A DNA stretch of 64,000 nt. Source: Algoriphagus litoralis. Its GTDB lineage: Bacteria > Bacteroidota > Bacteroidia > Cytophagales > Cyclobacteriaceae. Below, one piece after another: positions 50,222-58,289 of the stretch. Position numbers and translations under genes: made by a program. Under the pieces are notes generated by a model. The model ran no database searches. It saw only the letters and a program-made list of their open reading frames with translations, and was not told where the DNA came from. How positions within the stretch are numbered: position 1 is the first letter of the stretch; each line of letters opens with the position of its first letter. The DNA lies in contig NZ_QGOL01000012.1 of NCBI RefSeq assembly GCF_003259255.1, positions 1-64,000 on the forward strand, given 5' to 3'.

Positions 50222-51118
50222 ATGTGGCAGCAACTCATCAGGCAATTTCGACATTATCTCAAATTGGAACGCTCGCTCAGCGAAAATTCTATTGAAGCCT
50301 ACTCCCGGGATGTGGAGAAGTTGGCGGCTTTTTCTGAGATAGAATTTGCCGGAAAAAGTCCCTTGGAACTGGAACTGGAGCATCTTCGTCGCTTTGTCAA
50401 TGCTTTGGCGGCTTTGGAGATTTCCCCTTTTTCACAAGCAAGAATTATCTCTGGGATCAAGGCTTTTTATCGATTTCTCGTGTATGAGGATAAGATCAAA
50501 GAAGATCCTGCCCAACTGCTCGAAGCCCCAAAACTTGGGCGCAAACTTCCTGACACCCTCAGCTTTCAGGAAATCGAACTCTTGTTGGAAGCTATTCCGC
50601 TTGGAGAACCAGAGGGTCACAGAAACCGGGCGATGCTGGAGATGCTTTACAGCTCTGGTTTGCGAGTCAGTGAGTTGGTGGAACTTAAAAAGAGTCAAAT
50701 TTTCACTGAAATCGGCTTTTTGAAGATCGTAGGGAAAGGAAACAAGGAGCGGCTGGTGCCAGTGGGAAAAGATGCCCTGAAGTATCTCAAAATCTATCAG
50801 GAGGAAGTTCGGGTACATCAGACTCCGACCAAAGGGCATGAGGAATTTGTTTTTCTCAACCGGAGAGGGCAAAAATTGACTCGGGTGATGGTTTTTCTGA
50901 TCATAAAAAAAACAGCAGTGCAGGCTGGAATCAAGAAGAACATCAGCCCGCATACCTTTCGGCATTCTTTTGCGACGCACTTGATTGAAGGAGGGGCAGA
51001 CTTACGTGCGGTGCAGGAAATGCTTGGTCACGAAAGCATCACGACTACCGAGATTTATACGCATTTGGACAGGGATTACCTTCGGCAGGTACTGACGGAG
51101 TTTCACCCGAGAAAATAA
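50222..51118 (+). CDS. xerD: Tyrosine site-specific recombinase, XerD-like
   Basis: A 298-residue tyrosine recombinase. The N-terminal SAM-like DNA-binding domain (about 1-90: IRQFRHYLKLERSLSENSIEAY) precedes the catalytic domain with Arg in YSSGLRVSELVEL, Lys in GKGNKERLVPVG, HTFRHSFATHL, LGHESITTTEIY and the nucleophile Tyr in IYTHLDRDY. Length and motifs are those of XerC/XerD, which resolve chromosome dimers at dif. Whether this is the XerD or XerC paralogue is not certain from sequence. I chose the ATG at 50222; an upstream TTG at 50174 would put translation into the minisatellite. Confidence 0.9.
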   Translation: MWQQLIRQFRHYLKLERSLSENSIEAYSRDVEKLAAFSEIEFAGKSPLELELEHLRRFVNALAALEISPFSQARIISGIKAFYRFLVYEDKIKEDPAQLLEAPKLGRKLPDTLSFQEIELLLEAIPLGEPEGHRNRAMLEMLYSSGLRVSELVELKKSQIFTEIGFLKIVGKGNKERLVPVGKDALKYLKIYQEEVRVHQTPTKGHEEFVFLNRRGQKLTRVMVFLIIKKTAVQAGIKKNISPHTFRHSFATHLIEGGADLRAVQEMLGHESITTTEIYTHLDRDYLRQVLTEFHPRK

Positions 51119-51230
51119 GGAATTACGGTTTCTTGCGCGTAGATGCTTCGACCGGCTCGGCTCAAATTTTGATTTTTTTTAGGGAACCTAATTCACCTAT
51201 TGTCGTCTTTGATTAATTAAAATCAGATTA

Positions 51231-51869
51231 ATGATAAAACTATTTCAAGCACTACTTGTACTGTCATTTTTTGCTTCCTGCACTTCGTCTAAAATTTTCA
51301 CTGCCCGAACTTGTATGGTTTGCATGCAACCTGATGATGGGGTATTGGTTCTTCCTCTGGCTTGGGAGCCAAGCTTTCGTCAGCTCAGTGTCACTCAAAA
51401 AAATCAGATCGAAAGACAAATCCTGGCCCTGCTGAAAAATGAAGGATTTCAAAACGTTGAGCTTCTGGACCGCTTGGATTATGAGCTTTTAAGAGAAAGA
51501 ATCAAAGACTTAAATGATCCGATGCAACGAGAAAAACTTTCTTCAAAATTGGGATACAGCTACCTTATTGGCTTAACTCTCGGGCCAACCCGTGTGGGAG
51601 AAACTTGGGGTTACCAAACTCCTCAAGAAGCCTATGAATTGGCTCCCGTCCCTGATATGGAAATCAGCTCAGTATTGCGAATGGTCCTGATCTCCACTGA
51701 AACGGGCCAAATCGAATCAGATTTCATCATTACCTCAACCAATTCTGGATTTAGTACCCGAGATAAAGAAGGCGGTATGGATTATCAAAATTATGCTGAG
51801 CTATTTGGAGTCATTCAGCATGGAGTGACCAAAGGAATCAAAAACTTGGTCAAAGGATGTAGGTGTTAA
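51231..51869 (+). CDS. Lipoprotein of unknown function
   Basis: A 212-residue lipoprotein (MIKLFQALLVLSFFASC, lipid Cys17). The rest is an alpha/beta domain with LPLAWEPSFRQLSVTQKNQIERQI, LGYSYLIGLTLGPTRVGETWGYQ and VLRMVLISTETGQIESDFII (in parts). The pattern, a helix, then LLDRLDYELLRE, then a glycine-rich strand, recalls the curli-assembly CsgG-like lipoprotein fold only loosely. A CxxC pair (TCMVC) stands near residues 25-29. It ends four bases inside the convergent M23 gene. Confidence 0.7.
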   Translation: MIKLFQALLVLSFFASCTSSKIFTARTCMVCMQPDDGVLVLPLAWEPSFRQLSVTQKNQIERQILALLKNEGFQNVELLDRLDYELLRERIKDLNDPMQREKLSSKLGYSYLIGLTLGPTRVGETWGYQTPQEAYELAPVPDMEISSVLRMVLISTETGQIESDFIITSTNSGFSTRDKEGGMDYQNYAELFGVIQHGVTKGIKNLVKGCRC

Positions 51870-52543
51870 TCGGGTTGAGGTTTGGTGGATATGAAATCCA
51901 AAATCAAATTCGGATCCGGACAGTTTTCCTTATAAAACTCCAAATCCTTTTCGGCTGCCACGCCGGGATAATCCCCCCAGTTTTCTCCTAAGTCCCACAT
52001 CAATTGGAAGTGCAAATGAGGCGGCCAGTCTCCGTTTTCCGGAAAAGGCCCCACGTGGCACAGTATTTCTCCAGCTTTTAGCTTCATCCCAATTTCCAGT
52101 TTGGTTAAGTCAGTTTGAAAAAGATGTCCATAAAGGGAGAAAAGCTTTTTGCCGGCAAGGGAATGTTCTAAAATGATCGTCGGACCATAATTGCCAAATC
52201 CTGCATTATCCTGAAAGCTGTGAACTTTCCCTGCAAAAGGCACATAAACCGATGCCCCGGCTGCTGTCCAGATGTCAATACCGAGATGGATATTGCGAAA
52301 ATCAGATGCAGCTGTCGCAAAAACTTCGCTTCTCCGATAGATCGCTCTTTTTTCCAGATAGCCACCGATTCCATATTTTTTATCCTTCAACTGGCTGAAC
52401 ACATACCGATTGAATGCTTCGGTATTGGATAGATCGACAGAAGTTAACGCATGATTCTCCGTAGTAAAATCGAGCGTTACCGTATTTTTTGTAGTAAGGA
52501 TTTCTCCCATGACGGGGAAAAAGTCAAAGTCGGTCCAGTTCAT
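51866..52543 (-). CDS. M23 family metallopeptidase-like protein
   Basis: A 225-residue protein with a LytM/M23 peptidase core. The metal ligands are visible: the HxxxD pair in NIHLGIDIWTAAGASVYVPF, and HLHFQL near the C-terminus (GDWPPHLHFQLMWD), with SLYGHLF between. No signal peptide or membrane segment is seen, so it may act in the cytoplasm or leave by another route. That is odd for a peptidoglycan endopeptidase. Its ATG is five bases after a TACTTTTG box (52549-52556). Confidence 0.87.
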   Translation of the reverse strand: MNWTDFDFFPVMGEILTTKNTVTLDFTTENHALTSVDLSNTEAFNRYVFSQLKDKKYGIGGYLEKRAIYRRSEVFATAASDFRNIHLGIDIWTAAGASVYVPFAGKVHSFQDNAGFGNYGPTIILEHSLAGKKLFSLYGHLFQTDLTKLEIGMKLKAGEILCHVGPFPENGDWPPHLHFQLMWDLGENWGDYPGVAAEKDLEFYKENCPDPNLILDFISTKPQPD

Positions 52544-52548
52544 AGGTT

Positions 52549-52556
52549 CAAAAGTA
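52549..52556 (-). promoter_or_regulatory. -7 box five bases before the M23 start
   Basis: TACTTTTG on the minus strand, full match to TAnnTTTG, then AACCT and the ATG at 52543. No -33 box is evident. Confidence 0.45.
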
Positions 52557-52604
52557 GGAAATGAACCTTCAGTCTCGGTAAGTAATTCCCAAAATTCAAA
52601 AAGA

Positions 52605-52646
52605 GAAAGTCAGAAATATAAAATTGAAAGTCAGAAATATAAAATT
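52605..52646. repeat. Tandem duplication of 21 bases
   Basis: Two perfect copies of a 21-base unit (GAAAGTCAGAAATATAAAAT plus T; 52605-52625 and 52626-52646), in the divergent spacer between the M23 gene and carB. The unit is three heptamers long. Confidence 0.85.
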
Positions 52647-52793
52647 TAGCAACTTTTTGGTTTCTGAACTTTTCTTGCCCAATATGGCTATCTGCATGCT
52701 GCAAATGCCTGTTTTCAGAGTTTTTTGGTCAAGTCTTTCAGCTTTCTGTCTTTATACTTCTGCTTTTATCCTTTCCCCTTCGGATAATTTTTC

Positions 52794-52801
52794 TAATTTT
52801 G
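52794..52801 (+). promoter_or_regulatory. -7 box of carB
   Basis: TAATTTTG, full match, with TTTC in place of TTTG 19 bases before it (52772-52775). Leader about 42 bases to the ATG at 52847. Confidence 0.6.
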
Positions 52802-52846
52802 CGCCAATTTGGACGTAAGTATTTTCTCTCTCTATCCCACTTTATA

Positions 52847-55666
52847 ATGCCTAAAGACAATAGCATCAAACACATTCTCATCATCGGTTCAGGTCCCATT
52901 GTCATCGGTCAAGCTTGCGAATTTGACTATGCAGGCTCTCAGGCCGCCCGCTCACTTCGTGAAGAAGGGATTACCGTGACCCTGATTAACTCCAATCCGG
53001 CCACGATCATGACTGACCCGGTCACTGCTGACAATGTGTACCTGCTTCCTCTGGACAAGAAATCCATCAAAAAAATCCTGACAGATCATCCGGATATCGA
53101 TGCGGTTTTGCCGACTATGGGAGGACAGACTGCTTTGAACCTTGCTATTGATTGCGATAAAGCAGGAATTTGGAAAAATTTTGGTGTAAAGATGATCGGG
53201 GTGGATATCGCTGCGATCGATACGGCCGAAAACCGTGAAAAATTCAAGGCGCTGATGGAAGAAATCGGTGTTGGCGTCTGCAAAGGCGATACGGCTACCT
53301 CGTTCCTTCAGGGAAAAGAAATCGCTCAGGAGATTGGGTTTCCGCTAATCATCAGGGCTTCCTATACACTCGGTGGGGCAGGTGGAGCCTTTGTCGAAAA
53401 AGAAGAAGATTTCGAAAAACACCTAAGCGCTGGCCTTCAAGCTTCTCCGGTACATGAAGTGCTGATCGAGCAGAGCATTATGGGCTGGAAAGAATACGAG
53501 CTTGAGGTGATGCGGGACAATATCGGAAACATGATCGTGATCTGTTCCATTGAAAACTTTGACCCTTGTGGGGTTCATACAGGGGATTCGATCACTGTTG
53601 CGCCTGCGTTGACGCTTCCTGATACAGTGTATCAGCAAATGAGGAATCATGCGATCAAGATGATGAACAGCATTGGGAACTTTGCCGGAGGCTGTAATGT
53701 GCAGTTTGCTGTAAGTCCCGATAATCAGACCATCATTGGGATCGAGATCAACCCACGGGTATCTAGATCTTCAGCTTTGGCTTCAAAAGCTACAGGATAC
53801 CCAATCGCAAAAGTTGCTGCCAAGCTTGCCATCGGGTACAACCTGGATGAGCTTAGTAACTCAATTACGAAAACAACTTCTGCATTTTTTGAACCTACGA
53901 TCGACTATGTGATCGTGAAAATACCAAGATGGAACTTTGACAAGTTCAAAGGATCTGACCGCAGACTTGGACTTTCGATGAAGTCTGTTGGTGAGGTGAT
54001 GGGGATCGGTCGCAATTTCCAAGAGGCGCTTCAGAAGGCCTGTCAATCACTTGAGATCAAACGAAACGGTCTCGGAGCAGATGGCAAAGAACTCAAGGAT
54101 CAGGCACAGATTCTCTACTCACTGGCCAATCCAAGCTGGAATAGACTATTTCATGTCTACGATGCGTTCAAACTTGGAATTTCCTTCCGTACGATCCACG
54201 ATTTGACCAAGATCGACAAATGGTTTCTCCGACAGATCGAAGAGCTTGTTCATCTGGAAGCTGAGATTTCAAAATACAAAATCGACACAATTCCATTTGA
54301 ACTGATGGATTCTGCCAAGAAAAAAGGGTATGCGGATCGTCAAATCGCACACTTGGTTGACTGTCTTGAAAGCGAAGTATTCAACAAGCGCTATGAGGAA
54401 ATGGGAATCAAGCGTGTGTATAAGCTGGTTGACACCTGTGCAGCTGAGTTTAAGGCGAAGACTCCCTATTACTATTCTACTTTCGGAGATGAAAATGAAT
54501 CAGTTAAGTCCGATAAGAAGAAAATTGTGGTTTTAGGTTCGGGCCCCAACCGAGTGGGTCAGGGTATTGAGTTTGATTACTCCTGTGTCCATGGAGTTTT
54601 GGCAGCCAAAGAATGCGGCTACGAGACGATCATGATCAACTGTAATCCTGAGACCGTATCGACAGACTTTGACATAGCGGACAAGCTTTACTTCGAGCCG
54701 GTTTTCTGGGAGCATATCTATGAGATCATCCTTCAGGAAAACCCAATTGGGGTCATCGTTCAGCTGGGAGGTCAGACTGCTTTGAAACTCGCTGAAAAGC
54801 TGGATAAATACGGCATCAAAATCATCGGGACTAGCTTTGAAGCCTTAGATTTGGCTGAAGACAGAGGACGGTTCTCTACACTCTTGAAAGACATAGGAAT
54901 CCCTTACCCAGAATTTGGTACTATTCATAACACCGACGAAGCGCTTGAACTTTGCAAGACGATCGGATTCCCGCTGCTGGTTCGGCCAAGCTATGTATTG
55001 GGTGGTCAGGGCATGAAAATCGTGATCAATGAGAAAGAACTCGAGCAGCACGTAGTCAATGTATTGCGGGATATTCCAAACAATGAAATCTTGCTTGATC
55101 ATTTCCTTGAAGGAGCCATTGAAGCAGAAGCAGATGCAATCTGCGACGGTGAAAATGTGTACATCATTGGAATCATGCAGCACATCGAGCCTGCCGGTAT
55201 TCACTCTGGAGATTCTTACGCCGTATTGCCTCCTTACAATCTAGGCGATCTGGTGATTCGTCAGATAGAGACTTATACCCACAAAATTGCCCTTGCGCTC
55301 AAAACTGTCGGACTGATCAATATTCAATTTGCGATTAAAAACGACAAGGTTTACATCATCGAAGCAAACCCGCGGGCTTCCCGCACAGTGCCGTTTATCT
55401 GCAAAGCGTATCAGGAACCTTATGTCAATTATGCCGTAAAGGTGATGCTAGGAGAGAAAAAAGTTACCGACTTTGAATTCAAACCTTTCAAAAAGGGTTA
55501 TGCTATCAAAGAACCTGTGTTCTCTTTCCATAAATTTCCGAATGTCAACAAGGAACTGGGACCAGAAATGAAATCTACAGGCGAAGCGATCTACTTTATC
55601 GATGACCTGATGGACGATTATTTCTTGAAAATCTATTCTGAGCGAAATATCTACTTGAGTAGATAA
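52847..55666 (+). CDS. carB: Carbamoyl phosphate synthase large subunit without the C-terminal regulatory domain
   Basis: A 939-residue enzyme that makes carbamoyl phosphate from bicarbonate, ammonia and two ATP, for pyrimidines and arginine. Two ATP-grasp halves are clear: the first opens with ILIIGSGPIVIGQACEFDYAG, the second with VVLGSGPNRVGQGIEFDYSCV; each has its own TLGGAGGAFV / VLGGQGMKIV loop. It ends at EMKSTGEAIYFIDDLMDDYF and a short tail. The Escherichia coli protein goes on for about 130 residues with the MGS-like domain that binds UMP, IMP and ornithine; that domain is missing here. No carA is adjacent. The frame is open to a TTG at 52799 but that lies in the promoter. Confidence 0.96.
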   Translation: MPKDNSIKHILIIGSGPIVIGQACEFDYAGSQAARSLREEGITVTLINSNPATIMTDPVTADNVYLLPLDKKSIKKILTDHPDIDAVLPTMGGQTALNLAIDCDKAGIWKNFGVKMIGVDIAAIDTAENREKFKALMEEIGVGVCKGDTATSFLQGKEIAQEIGFPLIIRASYTLGGAGGAFVEKEEDFEKHLSAGLQASPVHEVLIEQSIMGWKEYELEVMRDNIGNMIVICSIENFDPCGVHTGDSITVAPALTLPDTVYQQMRNHAIKMMNSIGNFAGGCNVQFAVSPDNQTIIGIEINPRVSRSSALASKATGYPIAKVAAKLAIGYNLDELSNSITKTTSAFFEPTIDYVIVKIPRWNFDKFKGSDRRLGLSMKSVGEVMGIGRNFQEALQKACQSLEIKRNGLGADGKELKDQAQILYSLANPSWNRLFHVYDAFKLGISFRTIHDLTKIDKWFLRQIEELVHLEAEISKYKIDTIPFELMDSAKKKGYADRQIAHLVDCLESEVFNKRYEEMGIKRVYKLVDTCAAEFKAKTPYYYSTFGDENESVKSDKKKIVVLGSGPNRVGQGIEFDYSCVHGVLAAKECGYETIMINCNPETVSTDFDIADKLYFEPVFWEHIYEIILQENPIGVIVQLGGQTALKLAEKLDKYGIKIIGTSFEALDLAEDRGRFSTLLKDIGIPYPEFGTIHNTDEALELCKTIGFPLLVRPSYVLGGQGMKIVINEKELEQHVVNVLRDIPNNEILLDHFLEGAIEAEADAICDGENVYIIGIMQHIEPAGIHSGDSYAVLPPYNLGDLVIRQIETYTHKIALALKTVGLINIQFAIKNDKVYIIEANPRASRTVPFICKAYQEPYVNYAVKVMLGEKKVTDFEFKPFKKGYAIKEPVFSFHKFPNVNKELGPEMKSTGEAIYFIDDLMDDYFLKIYSERNIYLSR

Positions 55667-55690
55667 TCCAGTCCAAAAAACGAAAAAGCC

Positions 55691-55948
55691 TTGGTTAAAT
55701 TTCTCATCATTATTCTCGGAGTGGGTTGGCTTTTAGGCCAACTCATCCGCTATTTTCTTCGGACCAAACTCGCCAAATTTGCCCGGCAGGTAAATGAAGC
55801 AGCAATGGAACAGCAGCGTGCGCAGCAGCAAGCATCACGACCAAAGAATTCAGTAAATGTGGATTTTATTCCCAGAGAGGAACTCGAAAAACGAAAAAAG
55901 GACATTGAAGGCGGGGAATACGTCGATTATGAAGAAGTGAAGGAGTAA
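55691..55948 (+). CDS. DUF4834 family small membrane protein
   Basis: An 85-residue protein with an N-terminal membrane helix (VKFLIIILGVGWLLGQLIRYF), a basic helical stretch, a Gln/Ala-rich linker (MEQQRAQQQAS), and a conserved end (VDFIPREELEKRKKDIEGGEYVDYEEV, in parts). This is the DUF4834 layout of Bacteroidota. Start codon is TTG at 55691, 24 bases after carB, with no ATG in reach. Its stop lies inside a terminator hairpin. Function unknown. Confidence 0.75.
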   Translation: MVKFLIIILGVGWLLGQLIRYFLRTKLAKFARQVNEAAMEQQRAQQQASRPKNSVNVDFIPREELEKRKKDIEGGEYVDYEEVKE

Positions 55949-55965
55949 TTCTTCACTTTTTTTAT
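55935..55965 (+). terminator. Terminator overlapping the end of the DUF4834 gene
   Basis: Stem AAGTGAAG / CTTCACTT (55935-55942, 55951-55958) followed by TTTTTATTTT. It ends carB and DUF4834 and reaches into the end of the convergent methyltransferase gene. Confidence 0.75.
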
Positions 55966-57149
55966 TTTATCCTTTTACACCAAAAAACCTTGAATCCACT
56001 TCCTGTTTTAGTTCCAATCAAAAAGTCCTCCCCACCGTCTTTCAAACCAAGTTTCTTCTTTAGTTCTTCTGCACCAGTGACATAGTTGCGGCAAATAACA
56101 TTTGCTTTTCCTGAGGGAAAAAGCGATTTGATTTCCAGCTTTTTAGGAGAAATCTCTTTGATAATTTCAAAGACACGTCCTGGGATTTCATCAGGTATCA
56201 AATGTCCCGTGTAGAGATGGCTGTTTTTGTCCAGCTTTCGAAGTCCAAACCGTTCTCCGAAAAGCGAAAAAGCTCCGGCTTTCAATATCCCACTCAAAGG
56301 TTCAAACAGGTATTGTTGGGCTTCGCCAAACATGGAACTTGCATTTTCTTCTTCTTTTAGGCTGAATTCAAATCTTGGAGCATCACTTTCCAGATCGACT
56401 ACTTCTATTTTTTTCGTTTCGCTGCCATGAGCTTTTTGCCAATAAAGTAAAATCTCTTTCACTTCATTTTTCACTGAGACCACGGTGATTTTTTGAATGT
56501 CCGGCAATTCACTCCAGGCCTGAGTGAGGTCAAGCATCGGTGAAACTTTGAGTAGAACTTTATCGGCTTTCTGTTTCAACAGCGGCCAAGCACTGACTAC
56601 ATCCGGTTCACAGTCCTGAAGCTTGTAGAGCTTTTGATTGCCGATTCCTCTTCTAGCCGGATCGGCATAGATCAGGTCAAAATACAAGTTCGTTCCTTTT
56701 AGAAACTGTACCCCGTCTCCTTCATGAAATTCAAATTTTCCAGGATTTAAGAGTTCCAGATTGTGGCTGGAAAGCTGAAAAAGCTCGGTTTGCCTTTCGC
56801 AGTAAATGGCCTTTTCAAACCCCTGACTCAAATAATGAACATCTACGCCAAATCCTCCTGTCAGGTCAATCATCAAGGAACCGGAAAGGTTTTCCGCTTT
56901 GTGTTTTGCGGTGATTTCAGAGGAACTTTGCTCCAAAGAAATGGAAGAAGGAAAAATCAATGAAGGATTGCCCGTCCACTCAGATAGTTTTTTGGTAGTT
57001 TTTTGTCTGGCAGAAATCTGCTGAACGGCCTCCTTTAAGTCAAAATTGACTTTGCCTTGGTATTTAAAAAGCAAAAGTGCAGGATCTTCGCTACGATGAT
57101 CCTGCACAAATTTTCTGAATTCAGCGCTATTTACCTCGCTGAGGTCCAT
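55962..57149 (-). CDS. SAM-dependent methyltransferase with THUMP-like C-terminal domain
   Basis: A 395-residue cytoplasmic protein. The SAM-binding motif I is LMIDLTGGFGVDVHYLSQGF (about 91-110), the acidic motif II is in AIYCERQTEL, and the catalytic-loop motif reads FDLIYADPARRG, which lacks the usual NPPY. The C-terminal 80 residues (FEIIKEISPKKLEIKSLFPSGKANVICRNY, in parts) look like the THUMP-like/ferredoxin-like domain of the Porphyromonas PG_1098 family. It probably methylates RNA, target unknown. Its ATG overlaps the asd stop by one base (57149). Confidence 0.87.
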   Translation of the reverse strand: MDLSEVNSAEFRKFVQDHRSEDPALLLFKYQGKVNFDLKEAVQQISARQKTTKKLSEWTGNPSLIFPSSISLEQSSSEITAKHKAENLSGSLMIDLTGGFGVDVHYLSQGFEKAIYCERQTELFQLSSHNLELLNPGKFEFHEGDGVQFLKGTNLYFDLIYADPARRGIGNQKLYKLQDCEPDVVSAWPLLKQKADKVLLKVSPMLDLTQAWSELPDIQKITVVSVKNEVKEILLYWQKAHGSETKKIEVVDLESDAPRFEFSLKEEENASSMFGEAQQYLFEPLSGILKAGAFSLFGERFGLRKLDKNSHLYTGHLIPDEIPGRVFEIIKEISPKKLEIKSLFPSGKANVICRNYVTGAEELKKKLGLKDGGEDFLIGTKTGSGFKVFWCKRIK

Positions 57150-58138
57150 TACACTAATCCTTTTTCCAATAGGTATTCTGCAATCTGAACGGCATTGGTA
57201 GCGGCACCTTTTCTAAGGTTATCTGCCACAATCCACATGTTCAGCGTGTTAGCCTGGGATTCATCTCGTCTTAATCGGCCTACAAAGACCTCATCTTTCT
57301 TATGTGCAGTAATTGGCATCGGATAGACAAAGTTGGCAGGATCGTCCTGCACGATCACACCAGGCGCTGATTCCAATAAGGTTCTCACTTCAGCCAAATC
57401 AAAATCTTCTTTAAACTCCACATTTACCGATTCAGAGTGTCCGCCCATGGTTGGGATTCGAACCGTCGTAGCAGTCACATTTATGGTGTTGTCGGAAAAG
57501 ATTTTCTTGGTTTCGTTGATCATTTTCATCTCTTCCTTGGTGTAGCCATTTGGTTGGAATACATCAATGTGAGGAAGGACGTTCATATCAATCTTATGTG
57601 GGTAGACCATTTGAGGGGTCTCTCCGGCACGTTCTGCCATCATTTGGTCCACGGCTGCCTTGCCGGTACCTGTCACAGACTGATAGGTGGACACAACGAT
57701 CCGCTTGATGCCATAGCGCTGTCGCAAAGGCTCCAATGCAATCACCATTTGAATGGTAGAGCAGTTTGGATTTGCGATGATTTTATCCTCAGTACTGATT
57801 TCTTTGGCATTGATTTCAGGAACGACCAATTTTTTACTTGGATCCATTCTCCAAGCAGATGAATTGTCGATCACAAATGTGCCAGCCTCTGCAAATTTTG
57901 GGGCCCATTCTAGGGAAGTACTTCCTCCTGCAGAGAAAATTGCAATTTCAGGTCTGGCTGCTACTGCTTCGGACAGACCGATTACAGTGTGTTGTTTACC
58001 CTTGTACTCAATCTGTTTTCCAACTGATCGCTCAGAGGCGACGAGTAGCAGTTCGGAATAAGGGAAGTTATGCTCAGCGAGCACTTCGAGGATTTCGGTG
58101 CCAACAAGGCCGGTTGCACCTACTACAGCCAGTTTCAT
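57149..58138 (-). CDS. asd: Aspartate-semialdehyde dehydrogenase
   Basis: A 329-residue NADP enzyme that reduces aspartyl phosphate to aspartate semialdehyde, feeding lysine, diaminopimelate, threonine and methionine synthesis. It has the nucleotide-binding GATGLVGTEILEVL (7-20), the catalytic Cys in NPNCSTIQMV, QSVTGTGKAAVDQM, and the C-terminal His in TVRIPTMGGHSESV. Length is normal. It has a -7 box at 58164-58171 and overlaps the methyltransferase gene by one base. Aspartokinase is not near. Confidence 0.97.
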   Translation of the reverse strand: MKLAVVGATGLVGTEILEVLAEHNFPYSELLLVASERSVGKQIEYKGKQHTVIGLSEAVAARPEIAIFSAGGSTSLEWAPKFAEAGTFVIDNSSAWRMDPSKKLVVPEINAKEISTEDKIIANPNCSTIQMVIALEPLRQRYGIKRIVVSTYQSVTGTGKAAVDQMMAERAGETPQMVYPHKIDMNVLPHIDVFQPNGYTKEEMKMINETKKIFSDNTINVTATTVRIPTMGGHSESVNVEFKEDFDLAEVRTLLESAPGVIVQDDPANFVYPMPITAHKKDEVFVGRLRRDESQANTLNMWIVADNLRKGAATNAVQIAEYLLEKGLV

Positions 58139-58163
58139 TTGATAATAATTTTATTTTGGTCTG

Positions 58164-58171
58164 CAAAAGTA
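58164..58171 (-). promoter_or_regulatory. -7 box of asd
   Basis: TACTTTTG on the minus strand, full match, about 25 bases before the ATG. No -33 TTTG at 19-21 bases. Confidence 0.5.
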
Positions 58172-58289
58172 AGGACTACAGCTTCATTTTCAGGATTGTG
58201 GGCAACTTTTTTCAGATGTTTTGATGATTCCTTGGAATATTTATTTTTTAAATTTTATATATTTAGGTATGGCTTTTTGAGTGATTTTT

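Noticed and set aside
55667-55948. A frameshift cutting off the CarB allosteric domain
   Set aside because: The downstream frame encodes a DUF4834 protein with a membrane helix, and no MGS-like residues are found in any frame before the terminator.
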